DNA of 64,000 bases from Prinsepia uniflora (taxonomy: Eukaryota > Streptophyta > Magnoliopsida > Rosales > Rosaceae), in contig CM064862.1 of NCBI GenBank assembly GCA_032719365.1, positions 2,306,501 to 2,370,500 on the forward strand, written 5' to 3'. Positions 12,680 through 24,975 of this stretch are shown here, piece by piece (within the stretch, counting starts at the first letter, position 1; the number at the start of each line of letters is the position of its first letter). The notes beneath the pieces were generated by a model. It was not told the DNA's origin, searched no databases, and saw only the letters and a list, made by a program, of their open reading frames with translations. Made by a program: the position numbers and the translations under genes.

Positions 12680-13643
12680 GGTGTGTCTATATATATATAT
12701 ATATATATGCATGTATAGATTTCTTTTTTCTCCCCTTTAAAACTTGGCTGATTCACAGAAAAATTGTTGCAAAAATGCACCTAAAGACTCCTATTCAGCT
12801 TGCCTTAGCTTTTCACTCCAATAAAAAGGCAAAAAGACCGGTTAGTGGTTTTTAATTCACCATATCTGTGATTTCCCCACATTTACCTTTAACGAAACAA
12901 AAATTAAAGATACCAGGAATTGGTTCACCCAACGTATTGTAATTAATAAAGTACTTTTAACTTAACAGATATTTGATGCTCAAAGACGAATAAACATTTT
13001 AAGATTTGTCTGAGCCGTGATTTTAAGTCGTCTTCACATTATAAAAATAATTTAGCATATTGCTAATCAAGTAAAGGAAACCTTGTACAAGCCAAATGTA
13101 ATACCTTTTCGGTCTGAGATATATGCCCAACAGCTGATTATAGACACAAAAATTGCGAACAAATCAGCAACGCCATTAGAATTGCAAAAAAAAGTTAAAC
13201 AAAAAACAATATGAAACGATCACTCAAGTCTTGCCTGTCACAGATGCAGTTCCACCCAGCAGCTCATACAGAGACTCCACAAAGTCTTTATAGAACGAAG
13301 CAACACCTACAATACCCAAAACCCAAATCACAATCCTCACATTGAATCAGTCACAGAGAGAAACAAACCCAAAAACATACAAACCCACCTGGGTTTCCAG
13401 GTATAACTAGGACATGCATTTTTGGATCGTCAGCAAGAATCTCCAGTATCTCAGTAGTGTAACTGAACAAACAAAGTAGCAACAAAAACTTTAAAGGGAA
13501 AACAAAAAAGACCCATTTAATGAAACAACCGCCGTTACGACCCAGAATAGAGAATTGGACGCAGAAAGTAAGCACCTGGAGACATTGCACAAACGAAATG
13601 AAGCCCGCCTCTTCAATTGAATCACCTCACTTTCAGAAGCCAT
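9170..13643 (-). CDS. Alpha/beta hydrolase, lipid-droplet-associated hydrolase (LDAH) family
   Basis: Twelve coding exons on the complement: 13643-13576, 13462-13389, 13306-13235, 13133-13105, 12270-12220, 11724-11674, 11231-11172, 11012-10930, 10592-10445, 10266-10216, 10091-9987, 9304-9170. They join to 927 nt in one frame, 308 residues. Family marks are VLVIPGNPG (oxyanion strand-loop, end of exon 2), the nucleophile elbow VGHSIGSY with Ser119 (exon 7), SNDDHWGP near residue 251 (probable acid region) and REGHTHGF near 281 with the likely catalytic His. A hydrophobic segment spans about residues 180-210. LDAH-type enzymes sit on lipid droplets or ER and are proposed to act on neutral lipid or sterol esters; the plant substrate is not known to me. 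All introns are GT-AG except intron 3, whose donor reads ACAG|GCAAG (GC-AG). The start ATG precedes the exon-1 sequence MASESEVIQLKR. Confidence 0.93.
12635..12709. repeat. Compound (TA)n-(TG)n-(TA)n microsatellite in an LDAH-gene intron
   Basis: A TA run to about 12668, a short TG-rich bridge (GTATGTGTGTGGGTGTGTC), then a second TA run to 12708. It lies in the intron between coding exons 4 and 5. Short frames across it encode poly-(Ile/Tyr) and are not genes. Confidence 0.85.
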
Positions 13644-15049
13644 TTCTCTGCTCGCACAATACGCTAATCCTTTCCCTTACAAGACTTTTGCAGAATGCCA
13701 ATAATTGAGTTTGGCTTCATTCATTAGGGTCGAAATGCTAGATTTAGCAGAGAGCGATAATCTCCCAAATCTCAATGAAATTAAGAAAGCTCGAAACTTT
13801 ATAAATCAATATGTTTGATACTAGAAGTGTAGAAATTGAAAAAGAGTACCTGGAGTTTGAAGAGAGTTAGAGTCGGAGGGGTCAAGAAATGGTAATAGAA
13901 GGAAAAAGTCGAAGAAGCATTTCTGTGTAATTTGGTAATCTGGTCTCTTTATTTTAGACATGACACGCTTCAGTGTGCCGGTATGGTTTGCTATCGAGTC
14001 GATTTCAAAACTAGATCATTTAACGAAATCGAATCATATTATATTAATTATATTCGGTATGATTTGGATCTGTTTCAAAGCCAAAGCTATAAAAATTTCT
14101 TTCAAGTGGCATGCACAATGGATTGAGAAGGAGAGAATGGCTATATATTCCAATTCATTCTTGTTAAATTGGTACATAGAGAATGTAGATGCTCCTTCCC
14201 ACGGAGTTCACATCAAATCGGCCAAAATCTGCTTCCGTCCGCCCTTGCTCCTGCAACTATGGAAGAATATTATGAATTCCATACTTAGTTGAACCTTGTA
14301 ATGATTTAGCATAGATGTGTTGAAACATTTTGTCAAGAAAATGAAGATGTTGGTAGTGTTAAATTTTGTAATCTTGATGGATTGGCGGCCATGTTTTGGT
14401 GTTCTTGTCTTTTTTTTAATTTTTATTTTTATTTTTATAATGTAGTGTAGACCTTGGAGTTGGAATCTGCTTGTAGTTAGTATTGCCTTGTTAATGCCCA
14501 AGGAGTCCAACATGGTAACAACGAAGAGAAGAAGAGAAGATGATGAAAAATTGAAAGATGAATCGCGATTGCACGATATATATCACATTTATAATGGTTT
14601 TGGATCAGATGTCAATTCTATACTTTTTAATATAAGATTGTTCAATCAGCTAATAGTGAATTAGTAATATGCTTTTAATTTTTAATTTTTATTTTTTATC
14701 AAACAACTAAGTTTTCCATTAAAAACACAAATAAATACAAGCCTAATAATAAAAAGAGTTTAAGAGAGATACAATAAATACACATAGATATCATAAGATC
14801 CATGTACATCGGAAAAATCTAATAACCCAAAAGAAACCCTAGATCTAAAATATGGAGAGCCTCCATCCATTTACTTGCTATCTCCCAAAGTAGCTTTGGC
14901 CGCCACTCACCTGTGAACACAAACACCGGAAACAAAAAAAGTGAAGGTGATATCAAAGAATCCAGTGGAGAAAGAGGGTGAGCAGGTCATTCGCACAAGA
15001 AATGCTCTCATAGTTCATTCAATGAGTGCAAAAAGCACTTTAAAACCAA
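13644..15049. other. LDAH promoter/5' leader, then unannotated sequence
   Basis: The 13644-13900 part lies upstream of the LDAH start on the minus strand and probably contains the 5' UTR and promoter. From 13.95 to 14.5 kb there are frames of about 100 codons on both strands, but they have no recognisable domain and skewed composition (Lys/Ile runs). About 14690-14940 resembles the flank of a degraded retroelement. I call no gene. Confidence 0.45.
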
Positions 15050-17080
15050 CCAAAACCTCCAACCAAAGAGGCCTTTGGGTTGAAAGGTGGAAGAAGGTGG
15101 CTGAGTGTCCATGGTGGTGCAGCAACGAGAGCCATCTATGAGGGTCGCGTAGGGAAATAAGGCATGGTGGAGAAAGCTTGAGGCAGAGATGAGAGAATAG
15201 ATCTGGAGAAACATCGAGAATCTCCAAAGAAGGAGAAGTAAAAGCCTCCACAAGGGAGGGGCCGAAGATAAACCACGAGGGGCTGGAAATAAGCCACAAA
15301 GGGCAAGGAAAACCATGGCAGAAAAAGGGAAAAGGAAATAAAATATTGTAGAAAAAGGAAAAAGGAAAAAGAAACAAAAGGAAAGGGAAAAGATAATAGA
15401 GGGAAGGGGAGAGGAAAGGTATGAGAGAAGAAAACTAGAAAGAAATAAGAAAAGCAGAAGAAGATGGGAGAGGGGTGCTGCTACTAGCCCTAGAAGAGGG
15501 CGTTAACAACTAGGGTTGCAAGAAGTAAGGAGGGGCTTAGAGCGAAGGCAGAGCAATTTTTCAAAAAGGAAAAAGAAACAAAAGAAAAAGGAAAACATAA
15601 TGGAGGGAAGGGGGGAGGAAAGGTATGAGAGAAGAAAACTAGAAAAAAATAAGAAAATAAGAAGAAGATGGGAGGGGGTGCTGCTACTAGCCAAAGAAGC
15701 CTCTGGGTTGAAAGGTGGAAGTGGGTTGAAAGGTGGAAGAAGGTGGCGGAGTGTCCATGGTGGTGCAGCAACGAGAGCCATCTATGAGGGTCGAGTAGGG
15801 AAAAAAGGCATGGTGGAGAAAGCTTGAGGCAGAGATGAGAGAATAGATCTGGAGAAACATCGAGAATCTCCAAAGAAGGAGAAGTAAAAGCCTCCACAAG
15901 GGAGGGGCTGAAGATAAACCACGAGGGGCTGGAAATAAGCCACAAAGGGCAAGGAAAACCATGACAGAAAAAGGGAAAAGGAAATAAAATATTGTAGAAA
16001 AAGGAAAAAGGAAAAAGGAAAAAGAAACAAAAGGAAAGGGAAAAGATAATGGTGGGAAGGGGAGAGGAAAGGTATGAGAGAAGAAAACTAGATAGAAATA
16101 AGAAAAAAAGAAGAAGATGGGAGGGGGGTGCTGCTACTAGCCCTAGAAGAGGGCGGCAACATCTAGGGTTGCAAGAAGTAAGGAGGGGCTTAGAGCGAAG
16201 GCAGAGCAATTTGTCTAAAAGGAAAAAGGAAAAAGAAACAAAAGGAAAGGGAAAAGATAATGGAGGGAAGGGGAGAGGAAAGGTACGAGAGAAGAAAACT
16301 AGAAAGAAATAGGAAAATAAGAAGAAGATGGGAGGGGGGTGCTGCTACTAGCCAAAGAAGCCTCTGGGTTGAAAGGTGGAAGTGGGTTGAAAGGTGGAAG
16401 AAGGTGGCAGAGTGTCCATGGTGATGCAGCAACGAGAGCCATCTATGAGGGTCGAGTAGGGAAATAAGGCATGGTGGAAAAAGCTTGAGGCAGAGATGAG
16501 AGACTAGATCTGGAGAAACATCGAGAATCTCCAAAGAAGGAGAAGTAAAAGCCTCCACAAGGGAGGGGCCGAAGATAAACCACGAGGGGCTGGAAATAAG
16601 CCATAAAGGGCAAGGAAAACCATGGCAGAAAAAGGGAAAAGGAAATAAAATATTGTAGTAAAAGGAAAAAGGAAAAAGAAACAAAAGGAAAAGGAAAAGA
16701 TAATGGAGGGAAGGGGAGGGGAAAGGTATGCGAGAAGAAAACTAGAAAGAACTAAGAAAAGAAGAAGATGGGAGGGGGGTTGCTGCTACTAGCCCTAGAA
16801 GAGGACGTCAACAGCTAGGGTTGCAAGAAGTAAAGAGGGGCTTAGAGCGAAGGCAGAGCAATTTGTCTAAAAGGAAAAAGGAAAAAGAAACGAAAGGAAA
16901 GGGAAAAGATAATGGAGGGAAGGGGAGAGGAAAGGTATGAGAGAAGAAAACTAGAAAGAAATAAGAAAAGAAGAAGAAGATGGGAGGGGGTGCTGCTACT
17001 AGCCCTAGAAGAGGGCGGCAACAACTAGGGTTGCAAGAAGTAAGGAGGGGCTTAGAGCGAAGGCAGAGCAATTTGTCTAA
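15050..17080. repeat. Purine-rich complex tandem repeat, ~650-bp units
   Basis: Three long units share the landmark ATCTATGAGGGTCG at 15133, 15780 and 16441, giving periods of 647 and 661 bp. A fourth, shortened block follows to 17080. Each unit has a unique-looking part (gene-like GAGGCAGAGATGAGAG, CCACAAGGGAGGGGC, CACGAGGGGCTGGAAATAAG) and an A/G-rich part of AAAAGGAAAAAGG-type sub-repeats. A 3' module (GCAAGAAGTAAGGAGGGGC) occurs at about 15518, 16170, 16826 and 17034. The plus strand is almost pyrimidine-free over long stretches. Frames of up to 239 codons on the minus strand repeat the same Phe/Leu/Ser-rich sequence and are repeat artefacts. Confidence 0.88.
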
Positions 17081-18159
17081 TGGGAACACAATTTTTTAAA
17101 TTCTAGAACCAAAATGGTGCTGAATCAAAACTAGTCGGTTTTGGTACCTTACTAATCATCCATGAATTTAACTATTCAATATTTTTTTTTTATGATTTAA
17201 TTCGGAACGGTATGACTTTGTTTGAACACTCGTCTCTTTGACTACTTCACAAGACTTAACTAATTGTACTGCTAGTTAGTTAGTTTCTAGTAATTGCCGC
17301 ATGGGTTTTAAACGGTAAGAAGACGATAATTGATATTAGTTAAATATCATTGAAAAAAATAAGTAAATATTTATTTTATAAACTATTATGAAGATAATAT
17401 GGATAATTAAGAGTTCAATAATCAACGTTTGATACATATTAAAAGTGAATTAAAAATTGCATCAACAATCGAGAGCACGAAAAAACCAAGTAGTTAATAA
17501 ATCAAACAAATGAAATGACCCGAAGTATGAAATCGAGTTCAATGGGAAACCTGGAAATAAAATCAAGAACAAACAAATCTAAACAGAGATATGAAGGCAT
17601 GGGTAAAAAACTGATAAATCATTAGGTATTAGGGAAGGCAAGACAACAACAACAGAAAACGGAGAAATACATCAAACCCACAAATAAAATGAGTGCCCAA
17701 CCCATTTCTCAATTACCAACAATTGCAGCAAACAATAGCAAACGGAGAAATCAACTCACCAGTAAATCAAATGAATGGCATGACCCAAAATATAGAATCA
17801 AATACAGTGAAAAACCCAATAATGCAATCAAGCCAAATGACTACCCTCTAATCCATCGACAACAGGATGGAAAACAGAAGATCTCATATTCTTAAATAGA
17901 AAAAGTGTCTCGTGAAAAAAAATCTGTTCCTTTTCCTTTACTACTTTGAAAATCTGATTTAACCTCATTTCCATCAAGATTTGGCAAGAAAATAGACGAA
18001 GCTGCAGATTGATCAACTCCACCTTTGCTTCAGTCACGAAAAGAAAAATCATATTTTCTGTCATCCAGCGCATCATAAACCGAAAGCACAAATTAAGTCG
18101 AATGCACTGCGAACAAAATCATCAATGGAATAAAACAATAACACTAAATGAATTAAATG
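17081..18159. other. Intergenic, no gene seen
   Basis: AT-rich sequence with short unconserved frames on both strands. No RNA gene or domain recognised. Confidence 0.5.
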
Positions 18160-18575
18160 TACTTGAGATCGCCAACTAAATTGATAAGAACATAAGCACT
18201 AACAAACCAATAGAAATGATGAAGGCTAGCTACACAACATAAGGGAATGAGAATAGTGAAAATCAAGTTGTACCCTTTCAATCTAATATCAGCGAGGTGA
18301 AGATTAAACGAACTTGAGATCACCAACTAAATTGATAATAACATAAGAACTAACAAACCAATTGAAATGCTGAAGCCTAGCTACACAACATAAGGGAATG
18401 AAAATAGTGAAAATCAAGTTGTACCCCTTCAATCTAATATCAGCGAGATGAAGATTAAACGAACTTGAGATCACCAACTAAATTGATAATAACATAAGAA
18501 CTAACAAACCAATTGAAATGCTGAAGCCTAGCTACACAACATAAGAGAATGAAAATAGTGAAAATCAAGTTTATG
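18160..18575. repeat. 151-bp tandem repeat, about 2.8 copies
   Basis: AACTTGAGATC(A/G)CCAAC begins units at 18160, 18311 and 18462, exactly 151 bp apart. Copies two and three are nearly identical; the first carries several substitutions. The third is interrupted after AAAATCAAGTTTATG near 18575. No coding potential. Confidence 0.88.
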
Positions 18576-20958
18576 TAACCTTTCAATCTACTATGAACGC
18601 AACTACATCATATCTATTCCATCAGAGACAGGAAAAGGAGGGCAAACGGGCTATAAGACAATTTCATTTGGATACAGTTCCCACCATAATCTTTGGAATG
18701 GAAGCAGCGCTGCAAAAATCCAGCTCAAAATTCAAAGATCAAAATAACAGATAACAAAATTTGAACCTCATCAGGGTAAATAGCAATTACCAGACAATAA
18801 GAGTAAACAAACTGGGGGAATTAAAACAATAAAACAACACAATTACTTAGAATAATTTTCTTACTTACAAAAGGTTTAACTTTCATGCACGAAGGTCCAA
18901 CCTTACCTTCACTTTGAGAAGTACCACCCAACAACCAAAATTAAGGTAAATTAACCAAACAACAAACTATGCAGAAGAGCAAAATAGCTAATTAAGGCAT
19001 AAACCAAACTTCGATTGATCATTAACAATAAAGAACCAAACTTGATCATGGTTTACAACCAAACATATTTACCTTACACAGACCATTGGTCGTAAATCCA
19101 CAGTTTTGATTGATTGTCAACAATAAAGAAACTATGAGACAATACTTTACACAGCCCGTATTTGAAGCCTTCAATTTTAACGACAGGAACACAATAGAGG
19201 GGTAAATAAACGGTTATTGTTCAACAAATATTGAAAGAAGAAGAGCAACCAAACTATCGACACCAATGAAAATCGAGAAGGAAAAAAGAAGAGAAAATGT
19301 GTGACCTTCGCTGGAAGCCAGTTTGAACCCAGATGGTGCTCTGATTGAAACAAAAAATCGTGCTAATGACAACAAATACGAATGAAAACCAAACCATCAG
19401 CATTGTTGAAAAGGTTCGTATTCAACATCATAAAAAACATTGTAGATAAATGAATTCAAATAAGAAACAAACCATGAGCACGATTGTCAAAGTTTGGTAC
19501 TCAACATCATATAAAAATTGTAAGCAAAAGGTTATTTTGTAGATGTGGTGGAAGGTGCGGAAACATAGAAATAGAACAACGAAAGCAAACAACAAACAGA
19601 AAATCGAAGGCCTGGAATAATCTGATACTAAATTGGGAAAAAAATATTTGAAATCATAAAGTAACCATACCTGAAAAAAATCATAGAAACAACCACAATT
19701 TCAATTATGCTCTTCCTCTGTCTCAATGAAACGACCTTGCAAAGAAACATGCAACAAAATTAAATCAATATCCATAGCAATGAGGTAAGTAAAAAACGAA
19801 GGAAGAAAAACACAAAAGAAGGGATGAGCAGAGACCAGACGAACAATTTGGGTATAAGAAGGAAGGAAATGTTGTGAGAGCTGCAAACGTGTCAACAAAT
19901 TGAAAAGCGGAAAGAAACGACAGTGGCTGGCGATTGGATGAAGCTGCGGCAACAAACGATGGTTGCCGATTGGATACAGATGTGGCAAGGAACGGTTCTT
20001 GATGATTAGATGAAACAACGACTACGAATGGTGCTTGCCTATTGGGTGCTTATGCGGCGCCGTTCATTGGGAGAGAGGTCAACAACGAGGGAAATATGAG
20101 GTGGAACCGTCGGCTGAGAGGTATGTCGAGTGAGGATTAGACGGAGCTACGGCGTGGAAGGACGAGGATGCTTTGTAGACATCGAACGATAATCTCGCGG
20201 AAGCAAGGAGGAAGTTTTGGTCTCCTTTTAAATACAGATACATGAAATCCAACTAAACTCAATAAACCACGATCTATCAGAAGCAAGACATAAACATGAA
20301 AATTGAACATTGTGGATGAAAACTTAAACCGCAAGTCCAGTAATATCTGATTAATTAATATAACACCATTTATTATTTATTTGAAACAAAAATTAATTAG
20401 TTTATAAACTCACAATGACGTGTAAAAAACCAACAGGAAGAGGAAAGTCTCAAGGGCAGAAAGAGAAGGAAAGCAAGAATGAGGTGGACGAAGTGAGAGA
20501 AGCGGCATCCTAGAGATTGGATGCGGGAGAGGCAACGTTTGTGGCGAGAAGAGGAAGACATCGCGGAGAAAAAAGTAACAAGCAAGGAGACTCCGCAGGG
20601 TAAAAGGGTCAATACACTGTAAGTGAACAAGAAAATCTGTTCATAAAGCGCGAAAGCATGAGATTTAATGGGTAAAATTGGAAATCACTGTGCGTGGTTA
20701 TTTCTCTTTCCCAATGGCTGCTACTGGGTCTTCTTCTTCCACGCGCTTGTCAGTGGGCTTCGTGCGATATTTCCTTAATATGAACGGGAAGAAAAAATAT
20801 GAAAGGATGTCATTGATTTTGATGGAGACAATCAATTAATTTACCCATTTCTTACAATTGAAGGGGAAGATGAGATCGTCGCCCTAACTTAGCTTAATCT
20901 GTGGTTCCAATCAGAAAATCAATCGAGTTTTGCAGTGTCCTTGATCTTGTGCTTGTGA
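18576..20958. other. Upstream region of the TNL relic
   Basis: Non-coding A-rich sequence to about 20.6 kb with no recognisable gene. At 20713 a short frame starts like the TNL itself (MAATGSSSSTRLS) and is lost after about 40 codons. This could be an old duplicate of the TNL start or chance. The TNL leader probably lies within 20840-20958. Confidence 0.45.
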
Positions 20959-21348
20959 ATGGCGGCTGCTTCTTCGTCTTCTTCACTCGGGGCTAGTTGG
21001 GATTACGACGTGTTTCTGAATTTTAGAGGCGAAGACACTCGCGAGATTTTCATCGGCCATCTTTACAAGGCTCTGGGTGATAGATCAATCAACCCCTTCA
21101 TTGATGCCGAAGAGCTTCGCAAAGGCAGCGGCCTTTCGCAGCTTCTCACAGCTATTCGAGCCTCAAGGCTTTCGATTGTAGTTTTTTCTCAAAAGTATGC
21201 ATCTTCAACATGGTGCTTGAAAGAACTTATCCAAATTCTAGAATGCATGGATACAGAAAATCAGATTGTGGTGCCAGTTTTCTACAAAATAAAGCCATCT
21301 CACGTTCGTAAACAAGGGGGAAGTTTTGAGGAAGCTTTCAAGCAACAT

Positions 21349-21540
21349 GAGTTTAACGCCGATAAGGAAGAGGTGTGGAGCTGGAGATCTGCTCTAAAAA
21401 AAGCAGCCAATTTAGTTCTGAAAAAAGCAGGCATTTTAGTTGGCTGGGATTCAAGTGAGTTTAACGCCAATAAGGAAAAGGTGCGGAGCTGGAGATCTGC
21501 TCTAACAAGAGCAGCCGATTTAGTTGGCTGGGATTCAGGC
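21349..21540 (+). repeat. In-frame duplication at the end of the TIR exon
   Basis: Two copies of a segment encoding EFNA(D/N)KE(E/K)V(W/R)SWRSAL begin at 21349 and 21457, 108 bp (36 codons) apart. The first copy has an extra insert encoding about eight residues (LKKAGILV region). TIR exons in this family normally carry this helix once, so this is a local duplication within the gene. Confidence 0.8.
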
Positions 21541-24500
21541 AATTACAAGTAATTCTTAATTTCATAATTGATTCGTGTTAGTTAATTTCTTATTGTTTAA
21601 TTTGTGACATAGATTTAGCTCCAAAGATAATTTGATCTCATTAGAACTTTATTTCTTTCAAGAATAGAAAAGAATTACTACCATACCAAGAGCTAGTTGG
21701 TAACTTTTGATTTTAATTTTCTGTTTAGTAAATTGTTTATGAACTAAACTACAGCAGTCCCTACACAATTTTGGCCAAAAAAGGAACTGAATCTCTAGTT
21801 TTAGTTACTCTTTACTAGCAATCATAGGACATTATCCACCTCTTTACTGTTTCAAATTTCACAGGGATGATGCCAAGCTTATTGAAGAAATTGTTGGCGA
21901 TGTCCATCAGAAATTGATCGCCATGTCATCGAGTGAAAACAAGGGCTTGGTTGGAATGGATTCCCACTTACAGAAAATGAATTTACTGTTATGTCCGGAA
22001 GTTGATGATGTTCGCAGTATTGGAATATGGGGTATGGGTGGTATAGGCAAAACAACCATTGCTAGAGCTGTGTATGATAAAATCAATAATCAATTCGAGG
22101 GTGGTTGCTTTCTTGAAAATGTCAAGGGACGATTCCCGATGGTTGATGCAGGTGAAGCTCCAGTGGAATTACAAGCAGATCTTCTACTTGGTATCACCAA
22201 GGGGAAGATGAGCAGACCAGAAATTCTGAGTAAAGGTTTCCAGATGATATTGGAAAAGGTACGCAAGAAAAAAGTTTTACTTGTTCTTGATAATGTGGAC
22301 AACTCAGCTCAAATTGAAGCCTTAATCGGAAAAAATCTCTTATTTGCTGGTGGAAGTCGGATCATTGTAACAACCAGAGATAAACAATCACTAAGTGGAG
22401 TTGATGAGACGTATGAGCCCAAGTTGTTAAGCGATGATGAAGGTCTTCAATTATTTGTGCAGTATGCTTTCCGTACAAAGCAACCCACAGGAGAGTACAC
22501 TCTTATGTCAAGCGATTTCATAAAATATGCTAAAGGTCTGCCTTTAGCACTGAAAGTCTTGGGATCTTTTCTTCATAATAAAAGTGTAGTTGTGTGGAAT
22601 GATGAATTAAAGAAAATAAAGGGAAACTCTCATGAGGGAATTCAGAAAGTCCTTAGAACTAGCTTCGATGGATTGGATCGTTTCCAGAACGAAATCTTTC
22701 TTGATATTGCATGTTTCTTCAAAGGAATGAAAAAAGACTATGCAACAAGAATTATGGAGGGTTGTGGTTTCTATCCCTATACTGGATTAGAAGTTCTAAT
22801 TGACAGATGTCTGGTTACTCTCATGTAACAATACGCTTGAGATGCATGATTTAGTTGAGGAAATGGGCTGGGAAATCATCCGCCAAAAATCTGATGAATC
22901 TTTTAAAGAACCTGGACGACGCAGTAGGTTGTGGAGTGTTGAAGATGTTGATCATGTGTTGACTAAAAATACGGTGAGATGCATTCATGACCTGTCTTTG
23001 TCACATGTTATCTTCATAGAAATTATCTAGAACACTTCCATTTTGACCCAAAATCAAATTTGAAGGAAATGTGTGTTAACTTGATAATGTTAAGCAAGGT
23101 TTTGAATACTCGTGCTCACTTAGTTGTACTAATTGTTGTCCAGGCTACAGATTCAGTTGAAAGCATAATCCTGTACTTGCCAACAAAGCAGAGCTTATAT
23201 ACTGATACTCTTCTGAAGATGACAAACCTAAGACTGCTAAAAGTCAATACCATAGACTCTAATGGAAAAGATCTTTTGGCTGAGGATTTAAATCTTCCTT
23301 CAGCAGAGTTACGGTGTTTCCTCTGGCATCGTTACCCCCTAAAGTCCTTGCCATCCAATTTTGATCCGAAGAATCTCATTGCCCTTGATATGGAAGACAG
23401 TCTTATTGAACAACTTTGGGAAGGAACCAAGGTACACTCATCTTTTACATATGCCTCCTTTCTATATTCCTGTTGAGTTATTATATTCCTTATTTACGTT
23501 ATGCATGTTTAACTGGATGTGTTTAACAGCCACTGGAGAAGTTGGAGGTCGTCAATTTAAGAAGCTGTAATTCCATGAAGAAAATCCCTGACTTCACTAA
23601 GGCAAAAAATCTTGAGAAACTAATTCTTGAGGGCTGTATGAGTTTACTGGAGGTTCACCCATCCATTTCAACTCTTGAGAACCTTGTTTGTTTGAATCTA
23701 AGTCATTGCGATACACTTGAAATTCTTCCAAGCATCCACGGTATGAAATCTCTTAAAACCCTCAATCTTTCCCTTTGCTCAAAATTTCGGAAGTTTCCTG
23801 ATATTTTAGAAGTTATGGAGAAGCTATCTGAGCTTTATTTACATGGGACTGCAATCAAGGAACTGCCCCCATCAATTGACCATCTTACGGGGCTTGAGAC
23901 TTTGCACCTAAACGATTGCAGACAACTCAAGAGTCTTCCAGGCAGCTTTTGTGAGCTCAATACCCTTAAACGTCTTTCTCTTTCTCGTTGTGAAAATTTT
24001 GGGGCATTTCCAAAAATTGAAAAAAATATGGAAGGATTACTGGAAGGATTACAAGAGCTTCTGTTGGATAGAACATCTATCAAAGAGCTTTGCCCATCAT
24101 TCTCATCTCTTATAAACCTTGAGAGATTGAATCTAAGAGGTTGCAGTGTCCTTGAGATTCTTCCAAGCAGCATACATATGGCATCTCTCAAAACTCTAAT
24201 TCTTTCGGGCTGCTCAAAACTTGAAAAGTTTCCAGAGATTTTTATGAAGAATCTAGAAAAGCTTCATGCAGATGAGACTGCAATTAAAGAGCTGCCTTCA
24301 TCAATTGGAAATCTTTTGCGGCCGCCTTCGAACCCTTAATCTTAATGACTGCTCAAACCTTAAGAAGTTCCCAGAAATTTCAGAAGTTATGGAAGAGCTA
24401 CGAGAGCTTCATTTAGTGAGAACTGCAATTAAAGAACTTCCCTCATCAATTGTTAATCTTCGCAGGCTCGCTGTTTTAAACCTCCAAGAGTGTAGAGAGT

Positions 24501-24975
24501 TTAAAAGTTTTGGAAGGAGTATTCAGATGAGATCTCTTCGAACCCTTAATCTTAATGGCTGCTCAAACCTTAAGGAGTTCCCAGAAATTTCGGAAGTTAT
24601 GGAAGAGCTACGAGAGCTTCATTTAGTGGGAACTGCAATTAAAGAACTGCCCTCATCAATTGTTAATCTTCGCGGGCTCGCTGTTTTAAACCTTGAAGAG
24701 TGTAGTGAGCTTAAAAGTTTTGGAAGGAGTATTCAGATGAGATCTCTTCGAACCCTTAATCTTTATGGCTGCTCAAATCTTGAGTTGTTTCCTGAGATTT
24801 TAGAAGTCATGAAAGAGCTACCGAGCTTCATTTAAAGGGTACTGCAATTAAAGAACTGCCATCCTCAATTAATAATCTTACGGGTCTTGTTGTTTTGGAC
24901 CTACGAGATTGCAAACAGCTAAAAAGTCTTCCCAGCAGTATCTATAAGGTATCTCCCAAAACTCTTACTCTTTCT

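Noticed and set aside
12454..12855. Frames with long Ile/Tyr runs on both strands
   Set aside because: They are translations of the (TA)n/(TG)n microsatellite inside an LDAH intron.
15008..17089. Several long minus-strand reading frames (up to 239 codons) that look like Phe/Leu/Ser-rich membrane proteins
   Set aside because: They are the complement of a purine-rich tandem repeat. The same peptide recurs in each unit in different frames, with no domain, and stop-free length is expected from the composition.
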